A stretch of DNA of 64,000 bases from Balneolaceae bacterium (lineage in GTDB: Bacteria; Bacteroidota; Rhodothermia; Balneolales; Balneolaceae), in contig JAXHMK010000022.1 in assembly GCA_034521495.1 (NCBI GenBank), forward strand, positions 1 to 64,000. Direction: 5' to 3'. The position numbers and the translations under genes are program-made. The first letter of the stretch is position 1. Every line of letters starts with the position of its first letter. Below are positions 35,391 to 44,717 of this stretch, piece after piece. The notes under the pieces were generated by a model, which saw only the letters and a program-made list of their open reading frames with translations, made no database searches and had not been told where the DNA came from.

Positions 35391-36128
35391 ATGGTTGATC
35401 TAAAAAAATTAGATGTATTCTACTCTTTACACTCATTTCAGGAAGATGAGTTGAGAGATAAAACAGTTGTCATTATTGATGTACTCCGGGCATCTTCTAC
35501 TATTGTATCGGCTTTTATGAATGGTGCCAAAGCCATAATTCCTGTGGGAGATATGGGCGAAGCAAGTAAGATTGCACAAAATGTAGATTCCGACAATTAC
35601 CTGCTATGCGGAGAAAAAGATGGTGAGAAAATTGAAGGATATGATCTTGGCAATTCACCCCTCGAGTACACCAGGGAGATTGTGGAAGGCAAGAATCTTA
35701 TTTTTAATACCACAAATGGTACAAAAGCAATTAAAAAATCTCTTGGCTCTTCTAAGACCTTTATAGCCTCTTTTCTGAACGTGGGGGCTATTGTTGAAGA
35801 GTTGAAAACCCAGGAAAACGATGTTGTTTTGGTGTGTGCCGGCTGGAAAGGTAGATTGGCGTTTGAAGATATGCTGCTGGCTGGCAATATTATACATCTG
35901 CTGGGCGATGGCAATTTAACAAACGACTCCAGGGATGGTGCAAAAGTTGCATTTGGTTTATATGATAAATATGGTGATGATATATCAACAGTAATTCACC
36001 AATCAAATCATGCAATGCGGCTTAAGGATATCATTGGCACAAGTGATATTGATTATTGTTGCCAGGTTGATATAACTGATATGCTTCCGCGACTTAAAGA
36101 GGGGATGATTACCCTTACAGATGGCTAA
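35391..36128 (+). CDS. 2-phosphosulfolactate phosphatase family protein (ComB-like)
   Basis: ComB-family Mg-dependent phosphatase, 245 residues. DVLRASSTIVSAF (about 26-38) and FNTTNGTKAI (about 102-111) are the family signatures, followed by LVCAGWKGRLAFEDMLLAG. In methanogens ComB makes sulfolactate for coenzyme M. In a bacterium the product might feed sulfonate or sulfonolipid synthesis, but no such genes are near, so the role is open. ATG 35391 is preferred to TTG 35385. Its last 8 bases overlap the ftsK start, implying coupled translation. Confidence 0.85.
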   Translation: MVDLKKLDVFYSLHSFQEDELRDKTVVIIDVLRASSTIVSAFMNGAKAIIPVGDMGEASKIAQNVDSDNYLLCGEKDGEKIEGYDLGNSPLEYTREIVEGKNLIFNTTNGTKAIKKSLGSSKTFIASFLNVGAIVEELKTQENDVVLVCAGWKGRLAFEDMLLAGNIIHLLGDGNLTNDSRDGAKVAFGLYDKYGDDISTVIHQSNHAMRLKDIIGTSDIDYCCQVDITDMLPRLKEGMITLTDG

Positions 36129-38613
36129 AAAAGGTTCAAATACGTTGTTTAAAGGTTTCGATTATTCCCGGAAAATGGAAATAACCGGAATCCTGATTAT
36201 GGCAATTTCTGTGCTTCTGCTGCTCAGTATTGCATCCTATCACCCGGACGACTACGCCATCGTGCAATCGCTTTCCTATGATAGTTTACTTCAGGTGGAC
36301 CAGGGGGCGGCACTGCGCGTGAATAACTGGCTGGGGGTATTTGGAGCTTACATATCTTACTTTTTTGTAAACACGCTTTTTGGTTATGTAAGCATTTTAA
36401 TCCCGGTCATTATTTTTTCAATTGGCTGGATAGTTCTGAGACAGCAACAAGTAAAAGATATGGCCTGGCCTGTTACCTATGGGTTATGGATGATATTTCT
36501 CATATCAACAACGGTAGGCTGGTTTTATACCCGATATGAGGCATATTCTACAGCATGGAGCGGAAACTCGGGAATCTATTTTTCAAGTGTGCTTCAAAAT
36601 CTGACTGGAATCGGGTCCATCATCATCCTGTTTGTCCTTTTGTTTGTCTCCCTTTTTATCCTGATTGATCGCGATATTCAGAAAAGCATTGATCGGATTC
36701 AGGGTTGGTCGCCCAACTTTTCCTTCAATTTTTTAAATCGCTTAAAATCAAAAAAAGAAAAAAGTCCGCAGACTCAAGTTCAAAGCTCTCCAAAACCTCA
36801 AACGAAAGCAGAACGGCGGCGGAAGGCTGAAGAAGTTCAGAAGAGAAATTCTTCAATTCAGAGAGAAGAAGAGCGGCGGGAGCGGACGATTGATGAGATT
36901 GTTGAACAATCGCAGGAGGCTGACCGCAAACGAGAACTGGAACGCAAGAAAGAGAGTGCAGATCTTGAAGGCAAACCACCCAGAGCCGTTCTTGAACGAG
37001 CCACAGATTCAGAAGTTGATCCAAAATCTGAAGACGACGATGTAGAGATCTCGGTGATTGTTGGGGAGGGGGATGAAGAAGCGAATGAAAAAGAGCTGGA
37101 TCGAAAAAATAAGCAGAAGGCTAAGGAAGTTCCCGTTATCAAATATAAATTTCCGCAGGTTGATCTGTTGGATTCTCCCCCGAATGAGGGAAATGATGTG
37201 GATCTCGAGGAGATCAAAATCAACAAAAAAATTATTCTCGAGAAACTGAAGCGGCACAAAATTGAGATTCTGAGTATCAATGCTATTGTGGGGCCAACAG
37301 TTACACTGTATGAAATTGAGCCGGCCCCTGATGTAAAAATCAGCAAGATTCAGAGTTATGCGAACGATCTGAAGATGGCAACAGCCGCCCACGGTTTGCG
37401 GATTATGGCGCCCATACCTGGACGTTCGGCAGTTGGTATTGAAGTACCGAATAAAACTCGCGAGACGGTTTTTATAAAAACCGTTCTGAACACCAAGAAA
37501 TTTGTAGAGACCAATTATGCACTTCCAATTGCTTTGGGTAAAACAATTGAGAATGAAGTATTTATGGTCGACCTCAATAAAATGCCTCACTTATTGATAG
37601 CCGGTGCCACGGGATCGGGTAAAACGGTGGGAATTAATACTATTATCACCTGTCTGCTTTATAAATGTCACCCGGATGATCTGAAATTTGTTCTGATAGA
37701 TCCGAAGAAAATCGAGCTTTCGCTGTATAGAAATATTCAAAATCATTTTTTGGCTTTTCTGCCGGGCACAGAGGAACCTATTATCACAGATACAGATACA
37801 GCTCTCGAAACTCTGCAAAGTATTACCAAAGAGATGGACGAGCGCTATGATCTAATGAAAATGGCGATGGTTCGCGACATAAAAGCGTACAATGAAAAAT
37901 TTGATAACGGCGAACTTGAAGAGGATCTCGGGCACCGCCACCTGCCGTATATTGTGGTTGTGATTGATGAACTGGCCGATTTGATGATGACCGCCGGCAA
38001 GCAGATTGAAGAGCCTATTGCCCGAATTGCACAGCTTGCCAGGGCTGTTGGAATACATCTTGTAGTTGCAACACAGCGACCGTCAGTGAATGTAATTACG
38101 GGAACGATTAAAGCAAATTTCCCGGCGCGAATGGCATACCAGGTAGCTTCAAAAGTGGATTCGCGTACAATTCTCGACACAGGGGGTGCCGATCAGCTTG
38201 TGGGTAGCGGTGATATGCTGTTCTCAAACGGAGCGGGGATGACCCGAATTCAGAATGCGTATGTTTCAACGACAGAGGTTGAGAAAATCACCTCTTATAT
38301 CGGAAATCAGAAAGGGTATAAAAAACCATTTCACCTGCCGGTTATCGAGGAAGAGGAACCCGGAATTCCCGATCCTCTGGATGAGATTGATGAGCTTTTC
38401 AAGGAGGCTGCCAAACTTGTGGTTCTGCATCAGCAGGGCTCCGTATCGCTTCTGCAGCGTAAATTAAAGATCGGTTACAACAGAGCCGGCAGAATTATTG
38501 ATCAGTTATACAATGCCGAGGTAGTCGGGCCGTTTCAGGGAAGTACTGCACGCGACGTAAAAATTTCTGAAGAAGAGGAACTGGATGAGATATTTGATGA
38601 ACTTGGCATTTAA
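36121..38613 (+). CDS. ftsK: DNA translocase FtsK/SpoIIIE
   Basis: Septal DNA pump that moves chromosome termini into daughter cells, 830 residues. Four N-terminal membrane helices (about 20-185), a charged linker (about 205-345), then the alpha/beta motor with Walker A GATGSGKTVG (about 494-503) and Walker B VVVIDELADLMM (about 617-628). A winged-helix gamma domain ends it (about 765-830, SVSLLQRKLKIGYNRAGRII), which reads KOPS-type sites. It overlaps comB-like by 8 bases and the lolA-like gene by up to 29. Confidence 0.97.
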   Translation: MAKKGSNTLFKGFDYSRKMEITGILIMAISVLLLLSIASYHPDDYAIVQSLSYDSLLQVDQGAALRVNNWLGVFGAYISYFFVNTLFGYVSILIPVIIFSIGWIVLRQQQVKDMAWPVTYGLWMIFLISTTVGWFYTRYEAYSTAWSGNSGIYFSSVLQNLTGIGSIIILFVLLFVSLFILIDRDIQKSIDRIQGWSPNFSFNFLNRLKSKKEKSPQTQVQSSPKPQTKAERRRKAEEVQKRNSSIQREEERRERTIDEIVEQSQEADRKRELERKKESADLEGKPPRAVLERATDSEVDPKSEDDDVEISVIVGEGDEEANEKELDRKNKQKAKEVPVIKYKFPQVDLLDSPPNEGNDVDLEEIKINKKIILEKLKRHKIEILSINAIVGPTVTLYEIEPAPDVKISKIQSYANDLKMATAAHGLRIMAPIPGRSAVGIEVPNKTRETVFIKTVLNTKKFVETNYALPIALGKTIENEVFMVDLNKMPHLLIAGATGSGKTVGINTIITCLLYKCHPDDLKFVLIDPKKIELSLYRNIQNHFLAFLPGTEEPIITDTDTALETLQSITKEMDERYDLMKMAMVRDIKAYNEKFDNGELEEDLGHRHLPYIVVVIDELADLMMTAGKQIEEPIARIAQLARAVGIHLVVATQRPSVNVITGTIKANFPARMAYQVASKVDSRTILDTGGADQLVGSGDMLFSNGAGMTRIQNAYVSTTEVEKITSYIGNQKGYKKPFHLPVIEEEEPGIPDPLDEIDELFKEAAKLVVLHQQGSVSLLQRKLKIGYNRAGRIIDQLYNAEVVGPFQGSTARDVKISEEEELDEIFDELGI

Positions 38614-39220
38614 ACCGACAATTCTCCTGCTGATTTTTGTCCTGGCTCCAGCTATTGGATTTGCACAGGGTACACCTCAGTTCGATCAGTTGAAGCAAAA
38701 ATTTGAGAATGAACTTGTATTCAAATCCAACTTTGTACACGAATACAACGATACATTTACGGGAGATCAGCAAGTAACAGAAGGTGCCATCTGGGTAGGC
38801 AAGGAGCAGTATAAAATGCGCAGTGGTGAAAGCATTATGCTGGTGGACGGCGAAATTTCAAAAGTGTACGACAGTACAAAGAACAGGGTAATTACCAGTG
38901 ATTATATTGAGGAGGAAGACGATTTTGCTCCCTCAAGAATGCTTCAGGGTGTGGATGATTCGTACTCGGTTGAAGAGCATAAAAAAGAGAATGAAACTGT
39001 TATAGAATTAACATCAGATGATCCCTTCTCTATTTTTATGCGCGTGTCTATCTTTTTGAATCCATCCGGAATACCAACCCGAATTGTTGCGATCGATCAG
39101 GTGGAAAATGAGCTGATTACTACATTCAACCAGGGAGAATTTATCCCAAAAACTCCTGAGATATTTCAATTTCAGTATCCCGAGGATGCAGAGGAGATCG
39201 ATTTACGCCACGATTCCTGA
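38585..39220 (+). CDS. LolA-like outer membrane lipoprotein carrier
   Basis: Periplasmic carrier of the LolA fold, 211 residues, signal peptide ending near GFAQ. FDQLKQKFENELVFKSNFVHEY, EGAIWVGKEQYKM and ISKVYDSTKNRVI match the beta-sheet half-barrel layout of bacterial LolA proteins. It lacks the Gram-negative proteobacterial extra strand. ATG 38585 overlaps ftsK by 29 bases; ATG 38597 is an alternative start. Next to ftsK, as in many other bacteria, which supports the call. The following gene starts on the last base of its stop. Confidence 0.85.
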   Translation: MRYLMNLAFKPTILLLIFVLAPAIGFAQGTPQFDQLKQKFENELVFKSNFVHEYNDTFTGDQQVTEGAIWVGKEQYKMRSGESIMLVDGEISKVYDSTKNRVITSDYIEEEDDFAPSRMLQGVDDSYSVEEHKKENETVIELTSDDPFSIFMRVSIFLNPSGIPTRIVAIDQVENELITTFNQGEFIPKTPEIFQFQYPEDAEEIDLRHDS

Positions 39221-40218
39221 TGAAATCTAAGCTGCTTAAAATTACCGGTTCCATACTGATAGGCGGACTCTTTCTGTGGCTGGCTTTTCGAAATGTTGAG
39301 TTTGCCGAATTATGGGATAAAATTTCCGGTGTAACCTTCTACTGGCTCCCCTTTTTTGTGATAACGTTGATTTTGAGCCATTACCTGAGGGCAGAACGCT
39401 GGCGGTTACTCCTTGTGGATCACGGGCATAAAATAAACCGGTCAACCCTGTTTGCAGGTGTGATGCTTGGGTATGTTGTGAATACGTTTGTACCGCGATT
39501 AGGTGAAATTTCGAGGCCGGTGTATGTGGCCAGGAAAGAGGGCATAAGCAGCGGAAACCTGATTGGTACAATTGTAGCGGAACGTTTTTTTGATCTTTTG
39601 ACGATGTTTTTTTTAATCCTGGTGATATCATTTCTGCTTGTCAGCGATTTTGAAATCCTTCAAACCGTGTTTGGTGTAGAAAACTGGTCGTGGGAACAAT
39701 ATATCTGGATTCCCATTGTATTTATTGTCATTGGAATTGGCATGGTTCTGTTTTACAAATTTATGATTTTCCTGGATCAGCAAAAGATCATAGAAAACCC
39801 GGTACTTGAAAAGATTATAGCAGCAGCAAAATCTTTTGGTGAAGGGATGATATCGCTCCGGCGAATCCAGCATTGGCCTGCATTTTTATTATACACAGCA
39901 GGTATTTGGATCGGTTATATTTTAATGACCTATTTGCCGTTTTATATGATGAGCATGCAAGAAGCCTATGGACTTACATTCAGCGATGGTATTGTAATTA
40001 CTGTTGTTTCAACGATTGGAGTGAGTGTACCTACGCCAGGTGCAGTGGGATCGTACCACCTGTTTATTCAGCAAAGTTTACACCTTTTGTATGAAATACC
40101 TTTAGTTGAAGCACTTACATATGCTACAGTTACTCATGCAGCAACAATTTTATCGGTCTTGTTAATCGGGCCACTCTCTTTGTGGTGGGATAAGTATTAC
40201 ACACTTAAAAATGCTTGA
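39220..40218 (+). CDS. UPF0104/YbhN-type flippase-like membrane protein
   Basis: Integral membrane protein of the lysylphosphatidylglycerol synthase transmembrane (AglD/MprF N-terminal) family, 332 residues with about 8 helices. Seen: GGLFLWLAFRNVEF, YLRAERWRLLL, PRLGEISRPVYVARKEGIS, AERFFDLLTM and VSVPTPGAVGSYHLF, all conserved in the family. Members are thought to move lipids or lipid-linked groups across the membrane. No LPG synthetase domain is attached. It shares one base with the LolA-like gene, suggesting an envelope-lipid operon. Confidence 0.88.
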   Translation: MKSKLLKITGSILIGGLFLWLAFRNVEFAELWDKISGVTFYWLPFFVITLILSHYLRAERWRLLLVDHGHKINRSTLFAGVMLGYVVNTFVPRLGEISRPVYVARKEGISSGNLIGTIVAERFFDLLTMFFLILVISFLLVSDFEILQTVFGVENWSWEQYIWIPIVFIVIGIGMVLFYKFMIFLDQQKIIENPVLEKIIAAAKSFGEGMISLRRIQHWPAFLLYTAGIWIGYILMTYLPFYMMSMQEAYGLTFSDGIVITVVSTIGVSVPTPGAVGSYHLFIQQSLHLLYEIPLVEALTYATVTHAATILSVLLIGPLSLWWDKYYTLKNA

Positions 40219-40391
40219 TACGGATACTTGTTTAAATTACCTGACGAGGATAAACTGTTATACACTTATAAACGTCTGAAGTGGATACTTGTTAAATTTT
40301 CCCCGAACAAATCGTATCTTTAAAAGTTATATATTCAATGAGCTCGTATTTGCAGCAATATTGTATTAAAGCCTATAGAATCATCTCAACT

Positions 40392-42119
40392 ATGCAGAAA
40401 GGCATTATCATTGGAATCGTTTTATTAAGCTCTCTGTTAAGCTGTAGTCAGGTTTTTGCTCAGCAAACCCAGAATGATCAAGATCAGTCATTGCTGCCGG
40501 AGATCAACCCGCAGGATATTGAAATTCGAAGCCAGTTTCAGGCGCAGTTTCCGGGCTTGCGGCGTCAACCTATTTTGGGATTTAATCCCCGTCCCCGGGT
40601 TTTCCAGGTTGATCCCAATCGCATGCCGTTTATTGAAGATGAGGAGACTGTTGTTGCTAACTTGCCAATAGACCAGCTAAGCCGGCCGGATCCTCCGGAG
40701 TATGATATGCTCGATTATGCGTCGCCTAAAAATGCATTTATTCGAGCCGGTGTGGGTAACTATATCACCCCGGAAGTGGATGCATTTGCAACCGCAAAAC
40801 TCAGTGAGAGTAACTGGATTTCAACGGACCTCCATTTTACATCATCCGACGGACACGATGAATCGGTGAACACTTCGTACAGGTTTGCAGATGCCACACT
40901 AAAGTCTTTCAATCGCCTTTCTGAACGGACCAACCTGATTTTGAGAGCCGGGGCGATCTCTGATTTTAATCACCAGTTACAATTAGATTCGAACATTGAA
41001 GATCTGCTGAATACGAACACAAAAATCACACGACTTGGCTTTAATGGCTCGGCTGATGTTGATGTTGCATCTACATCTCTGACAGGAACGAATATCTCAG
41101 CAAGTGGTTTTTTTGATGAGTATTCTACCACATCCGGCTTGAGTGCCTTTGAGGAAACAGCTATGGAGGCGGGAGGTGCTATTGAGGCTGCATATTCACG
41201 GCTTGGAAATCATCTCTATGAAATTCATTCTTTAAATCTTGATGCCGAAGTTGGTTCAACAAGTCCTCTTTTTTCAGATAGCTATACATGGTCTGTAAGT
41301 ACTCTTTCTGCAAACTACGAACGTCTTTTTAACTATAAGACGGATGTTCAGGTAAGCATTGGGGCAAGTGCAGTAACCGATGATCTGAATGATTTCACTG
41401 TTTATTTTGCCCCAAAAGCACAAATTAAGCATACCTTGTTTCGGGGACTGGAGATTAATGCAGAACTGTCTGCTGCTCCCTCGTATAAAACCTATTCAGA
41501 ACTCCGAAGCGAAAATCGGTTTTTTAATGTAAATTCTACGATAGAGCATCAATATGAAATGCAGGCGCTTGGAGAACTGGAAATGGAGCCATTTTATGGA
41601 ACCAAGATTGTAAGTGGAGCTTCTTTTCAGGATATAAGAAATTATCTTTATTATAGCCGTGAAACCCAACCGATGGGGATAGCAGACATTGATGCCGGTT
41701 ATTATTCTGCAGAATTCCGGGATGCCACGATTTTCAAAGTTTACGGAGCATTTACCCAGGATTTGAAGCCTGATGTGCTTTGGTTCAGTGCCGATGGTTA
41801 TTGGCAAATTCCAACACTTTCGAATGATGATCGAATTCCTTATACAGAAACAGTTGGAATAAATGCGGCATTGTCTTTTCGTCCTAAAGATAGTCTCCTG
41901 CTGGAGGGATGGGGAGAATTTGCAGGCGGCAGGCAAGATCATAATGGTGCAAACTTAGATTCTTACTTGTTGATTGGCGGACGTTTTGAGTTATCTTTAA
42001 CCGATCAATTCGGTGTATACGGCAAACTTGTTAATTTACTAAATGAAAACTATCAACTCTGGCAAGGATACGAGGAACGCGGATTCCAGGGCTATGTTGG
42101 TTTGACCTTTCTATTTTAA
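40392..42119 (+). CDS. outer-membrane beta-barrel protein (TonB-receptor-like), 575 aa
   Basis: Start set at ATG 40392, which gives a clean signal peptide (MQKGIIIGIVLLSSLLSC...FAQQ); the in-frame ATG at 40338 adds 18 unlikely residues. A proline/glutamine-rich periplasmic segment (to about residue 110) leads into many amphipathic beta strands and a final LTFLF with C-terminal Phe. No plug domain was recognised, so it is not a standard TonB receptor. SQVFAQ makes it a non-lipidated or ambiguous signal. Its place between the flippase-like gene and the HU/ExbB cluster suggests a role in the same envelope machinery. Confidence 0.7.
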   Translation: MQKGIIIGIVLLSSLLSCSQVFAQQTQNDQDQSLLPEINPQDIEIRSQFQAQFPGLRRQPILGFNPRPRVFQVDPNRMPFIEDEETVVANLPIDQLSRPDPPEYDMLDYASPKNAFIRAGVGNYITPEVDAFATAKLSESNWISTDLHFTSSDGHDESVNTSYRFADATLKSFNRLSERTNLILRAGAISDFNHQLQLDSNIEDLLNTNTKITRLGFNGSADVDVASTSLTGTNISASGFFDEYSTTSGLSAFEETAMEAGGAIEAAYSRLGNHLYEIHSLNLDAEVGSTSPLFSDSYTWSVSTLSANYERLFNYKTDVQVSIGASAVTDDLNDFTVYFAPKAQIKHTLFRGLEINAELSAAPSYKTYSELRSENRFFNVNSTIEHQYEMQALGELEMEPFYGTKIVSGASFQDIRNYLYYSRETQPMGIADIDAGYYSAEFRDATIFKVYGAFTQDLKPDVLWFSADGYWQIPTLSNDDRIPYTETVGINAALSFRPKDSLLLEGWGEFAGGRQDHNGANLDSYLLIGGRFELSLTDQFGVYGKLVNLLNENYQLWQGYEERGFQGYVGLTFLF

Positions 42120-42125
42120 ACATTT

Positions 42126-42335
42126 ATGAACAGAGAATTCTTAATAGCGTTTAAAGATGTAATGAGAGAGCAGTTTGTCAACAAAAACCGTGTTGAACTG
42201 GAGGGGTTAGGGCAATTTGAAGTTGTTCATAAAGAACAACATCAGAAAACATACGATAATGGAAAAGTTGTGATGATGCCGCCGGAAGATGTTCTTGAAT
42301 TTAAATCAAATATCAGGATCTCTTATGACAATTGA
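42126..42335 (+). CDS. HU-like DNA-binding protein, 69 aa
   Basis: A short HU/IHF-fold protein: an N-terminal helix pair (REFLIAFKDVMREQF), a central VELEGLGQFEVV strand like the HU 'GFGxF' signature, and an arm-like stretch ending FKSNIRISYDN. At 69 residues it is shorter than classical HU (about 90), so the DNA-wrapping beta arm is reduced. It overlaps the following HU-SPOR gene by 11 bases, so the two may heterodimerise. Confidence 0.75.
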   Translation: MNREFLIAFKDVMREQFVNKNRVELEGLGQFEVVHKEQHQKTYDNGKVVMMPPEDVLEFKSNIRISYDN

Positions 42336-43572
42336 TAAGAAGCAACTTGTTGAACTGTTGGTTGAAAAAACCAGCATGAATGAAGAAGAAATTAAAACTC
42401 AGTTAGATCAGCTAATTGAGCGGATTTTAGATGCTGCAAAACGGGGTAAGGCGTTAGAGATTAAAGAGTTTGGTCTGTTTTATTTTGATGAAGAGGGAGA
42501 GTTGCGGTTTGATCCGGCTGATGAATTAAGTACCGAAATTAGTTTTAAGTACGCCGGTATGAAACCTGTTGAACTGAAGCCTGAACGGGACACCTCTATT
42601 CCTGTTGAAAAAGATACTGAAGAGAAGGTTGATGAAGAGGTGGATAAGACGGAAGGAGAAGATGAAGATGATCCGTTTACCACTCCTTTTGAGGAGCCTG
42701 AGACTGATGATATTGGAGAACCGGAAGAGGTGACTAAAAAAGCTGAAAAGCCTGCAGAAGAGGACGAATCGCCCTTTGATTTTGAGAGTGAAGAAGACGA
42801 CACCAAAGAAAAAGAGGAAGCAGATGTTGATTTTATATCTGACCCGTTTTCAGATGAAGCACTTGAACCACTTGAAGAACCGGTTGAAGAAGAAGAGGAG
42901 ACGAAGAGGACAAAAATTGAAGATATTAAGCCCGCCACAAGGGAACCGGTTAAGAAAAAAGATAATACCGGTGTATTTATTTTAATCGCAATTGTTATTA
43001 TTGCTGTTCTTATTGGTGGCTATTTCTACTATATAGGAACCCAGTCGCAAAGCATGGATGAGACAATTTCTCCTACGACAAACCAGATGGAATCCGGCGT
43101 AAATGAAAGTAATGATACAGGCGCGGAACAATTGAATCCGGAAGAGTCTCAATCAGGTGGAGGTGAAACTGCTCCAAATCAACAGATGGCGTCTGGAAAC
43201 CAGGGAACTTCGGAACAAGCCGGTTCGAATCAGAGTACAGATGATGAGATCCTATCAGGCACAGGTGTTTCAGTTACAGAGACCGACCAGCCCATGTATG
43301 GTTTAAAAGGAACAATTATTGAGGAAGCAAATAACGGCTACTCCATCGTTGTACACTCATTCAGAAACGAAAACAACGCAATGCAGACTGCCGAACAGCT
43401 TCGGGCAGACGGTTACCGGGTCATTGTATCCTCAAGAACTGTATATGAGAACCAGGTTTGGCGCGTTAGCGTAGGCCAGTTTGAAACACTTGGGAATGCG
43501 CAAGAAGCTGCTACACAGCTGCCGGCACCTTATAACACTCAAAATTTCATCCAAAGAATACGTATTAATTAA
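42325..43572 (+). CDS. HU-fold / transmembrane / SPOR protein
   Basis: 415 residues with start at ATG 42325 (MTIDKKQLVELLVEK). Order: HU-like domain (about 1-75, IKEFGLFYFDEEGELRF), a very acidic low-complexity region (about 85-205), one membrane helix (GVFILIAIVIIAVLIGGYFY, about 212-231), a Gln/Ser/Asn-rich linker, and a C-terminal SPOR domain (about 335-415, YSIVVHSFRNENNAMQTAEQ). SPOR domains bind septal peptidoglycan lacking stem peptides. HU(CCDC81-type)-SPOR proteins are known in Bacteroidota. The layout could tie DNA or a partner HU protein inside to the division wall outside, but this is inference. Confidence 0.85.
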   Translation: MTIDKKQLVELLVEKTSMNEEEIKTQLDQLIERILDAAKRGKALEIKEFGLFYFDEEGELRFDPADELSTEISFKYAGMKPVELKPERDTSIPVEKDTEEKVDEEVDKTEGEDEDDPFTTPFEEPETDDIGEPEEVTKKAEKPAEEDESPFDFESEEDDTKEKEEADVDFISDPFSDEALEPLEEPVEEEEETKRTKIEDIKPATREPVKKKDNTGVFILIAIVIIAVLIGGYFYYIGTQSQSMDETISPTTNQMESGVNESNDTGAEQLNPEESQSGGGETAPNQQMASGNQGTSEQAGSNQSTDDEILSGTGVSVTETDQPMYGLKGTIIEEANNGYSIVVHSFRNENNAMQTAEQLRADGYRVIVSSRTVYENQVWRVSVGQFETLGNAQEAATQLPAPYNTQNFIQRIRIN

Positions 43573-43580
43573 GAATCTTC

Positions 43581-44306
43581 ATGAATATCATCTACATTTT
43601 TCTACTCCAGGCTCAGCCAACAGAAGCCGATACACTTGCTGAAATGTTACAGGAGGATGCTACCATGTCCTTCTTTGATATCCTGTCCCAGGGCGGCATC
43701 TTGATGATTCCGCTTTTTCTGTTATCCATAGCTGCCATTTATGTTATTGCAGAGAGATGGAGAACAGTTGAAAATTCTAAGATGGATATCAATCAAACCC
43801 TGAACAGTATTGAAACACTATTAAAATCAGGGAGCCAGGAACGGGCAATCCAGTACTGCGAACAGTTTGATAAGCCACTGGCGAGAATCCTGAAATCCGG
43901 TATTCGCCGGTTAGGACGCCCCATAAGCACTATTGAGGATGCGATACATCATGCAGGAAAAAAAGAGATTTTTCTTCTTGAAAAACGAATGAACTGGCTG
44001 GCAACTATTGCTGGTGTGGCTCCGCTGGTCGGGTTTACGGGAACTGTAACCGGGATGATTCGTGCATTTATGGATATCCAGTCACTCCAGGGAAATGTAA
44101 ATCCAAGCGTGCTGGCAGGTGGAATCTGGGAAGCTCTTATTACCACAGCAACCGGACTGATAGTAGGAATTATTGCTTATGGCTTTTACAACTACCTGCT
44201 TGGTAAAATTAATCGCATGATTTTTGAACTTGAAAATGCATCTGCCGATTTCGTAGATCTTCTCCAGGCACCTTCAAATAATAAACGCCAGGAAAAGGAG
44301 GCTTAA
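43581..44306 (+). CDS. MotA/TolQ/ExbB proton channel family protein
   Basis: Inner-membrane stator of a proton-driven envelope motor, 241 residues. Three helices at about 30-50, 130-150 and 175-200. The family core GVAPLVGFTGTVTGMIRAF (about 145-163) and GGIWEALITTATGLIVGI (about 178-195) are present. ExbB and TolQ types are hard to separate without a tree; no Pal or TolB genes are near. First of three genes with the ExbD-like and TonB-like partners, 2-3 bases apart. Confidence 0.92.
   Translation: MNIIYIFLLQAQPTEADTLAEMLQEDATMSFFDILSQGGILMIPLFLLSIAAIYVIAERWRTVENSKMDINQTLNSIETLLKSGSQERAIQYCEQFDKPLARILKSGIRRLGRPISTIEDAIHHAGKKEIFLLEKRMNWLATIAGVAPLVGFTGTVTGMIRAFMDIQSLQGNVNPSVLAGGIWEALITTATGLIVGIIAYGFYNYLLGKINRMIFELENASADFVDLLQAPSNNKRQEKEA
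44295..44301 (+). promoter_or_regulatory. strong Shine-Dalgarno of the ExbD-like gene
   Basis: AAGGAGG, 6 bases before ATG 44308 and inside the end of the ExbB-like gene. It fixes the start; most other genes here lack so strong a site. Confidence 0.75.
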
Positions 44307-44307
44307 G

Positions 44308-44712
44308 ATGAATTTTCGTGAAGACAGGAACGTCATGGAGCCGCTCTCCATGTTCTCGCAGTCATCCCTGACAGATATTATTCTATTACTCCTGATTTTT
44401 TTCCTGTTGACATCCTCGTTTGTAACAAATTTCGGAATTCGTGTGAATGTGCCTCAAGCTGAATCGAGTGTGAGTTCGCAATCGCAGCAAATTTCCGTTG
44501 CTGTAACACCTGAGGGTAACTTTTTTGTGGATGGAAACCAGGTTGACCGCGTTTCATTATCAAATGCTATCAGGCAGGCATATCAGGAAAAGCCCGGAGC
44601 TTCGTTAGTAGTACGTGCCGATCGTGATGCGAGGGTTGATGATGCCGTTCGCGCAATGAATATCGGGAAAGCACTGAATATGAATATTATAATGGCAACC
44701 GAGAGAAATTAG
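44308..44712 (+). CDS. ExbD/TolR family protein
   Basis: Single-span partner of the ExbB-like channel, 134 residues. The membrane helix is at about 15-37 (SLTDIILLLLIFFLLTSSF), with the conserved proton-pathway Asp in its first turn (D18). A periplasmic domain follows with VNVPQAESS, the ISVAVTPEGNFFVDGNQV strands and LVVRADRDARVDDAVRAMN, as in ExbD/TolR. It lies 1 base after the ExbB-like gene and 5 before the TonB-like gene. Confidence 0.93.
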   Translation: MNFREDRNVMEPLSMFSQSSLTDIILLLLIFFLLTSSFVTNFGIRVNVPQAESSVSSQSQQISVAVTPEGNFFVDGNQVDRVSLSNAIRQAYQEKPGASLVVRADRDARVDDAVRAMNIGKALNMNIIMATERN

Positions 44713-44717
44713 AATTG

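Noticed and set aside
35391-36128. Coenzyme M biosynthesis
   Set aside because: No other CoM genes and a bacterial context; only the enzyme family is supported.
42480-42938. Ser-rich 152-codon minus-strand open frame
   Set aside because: Mirror of the acidic linker of the HU-SPOR protein.
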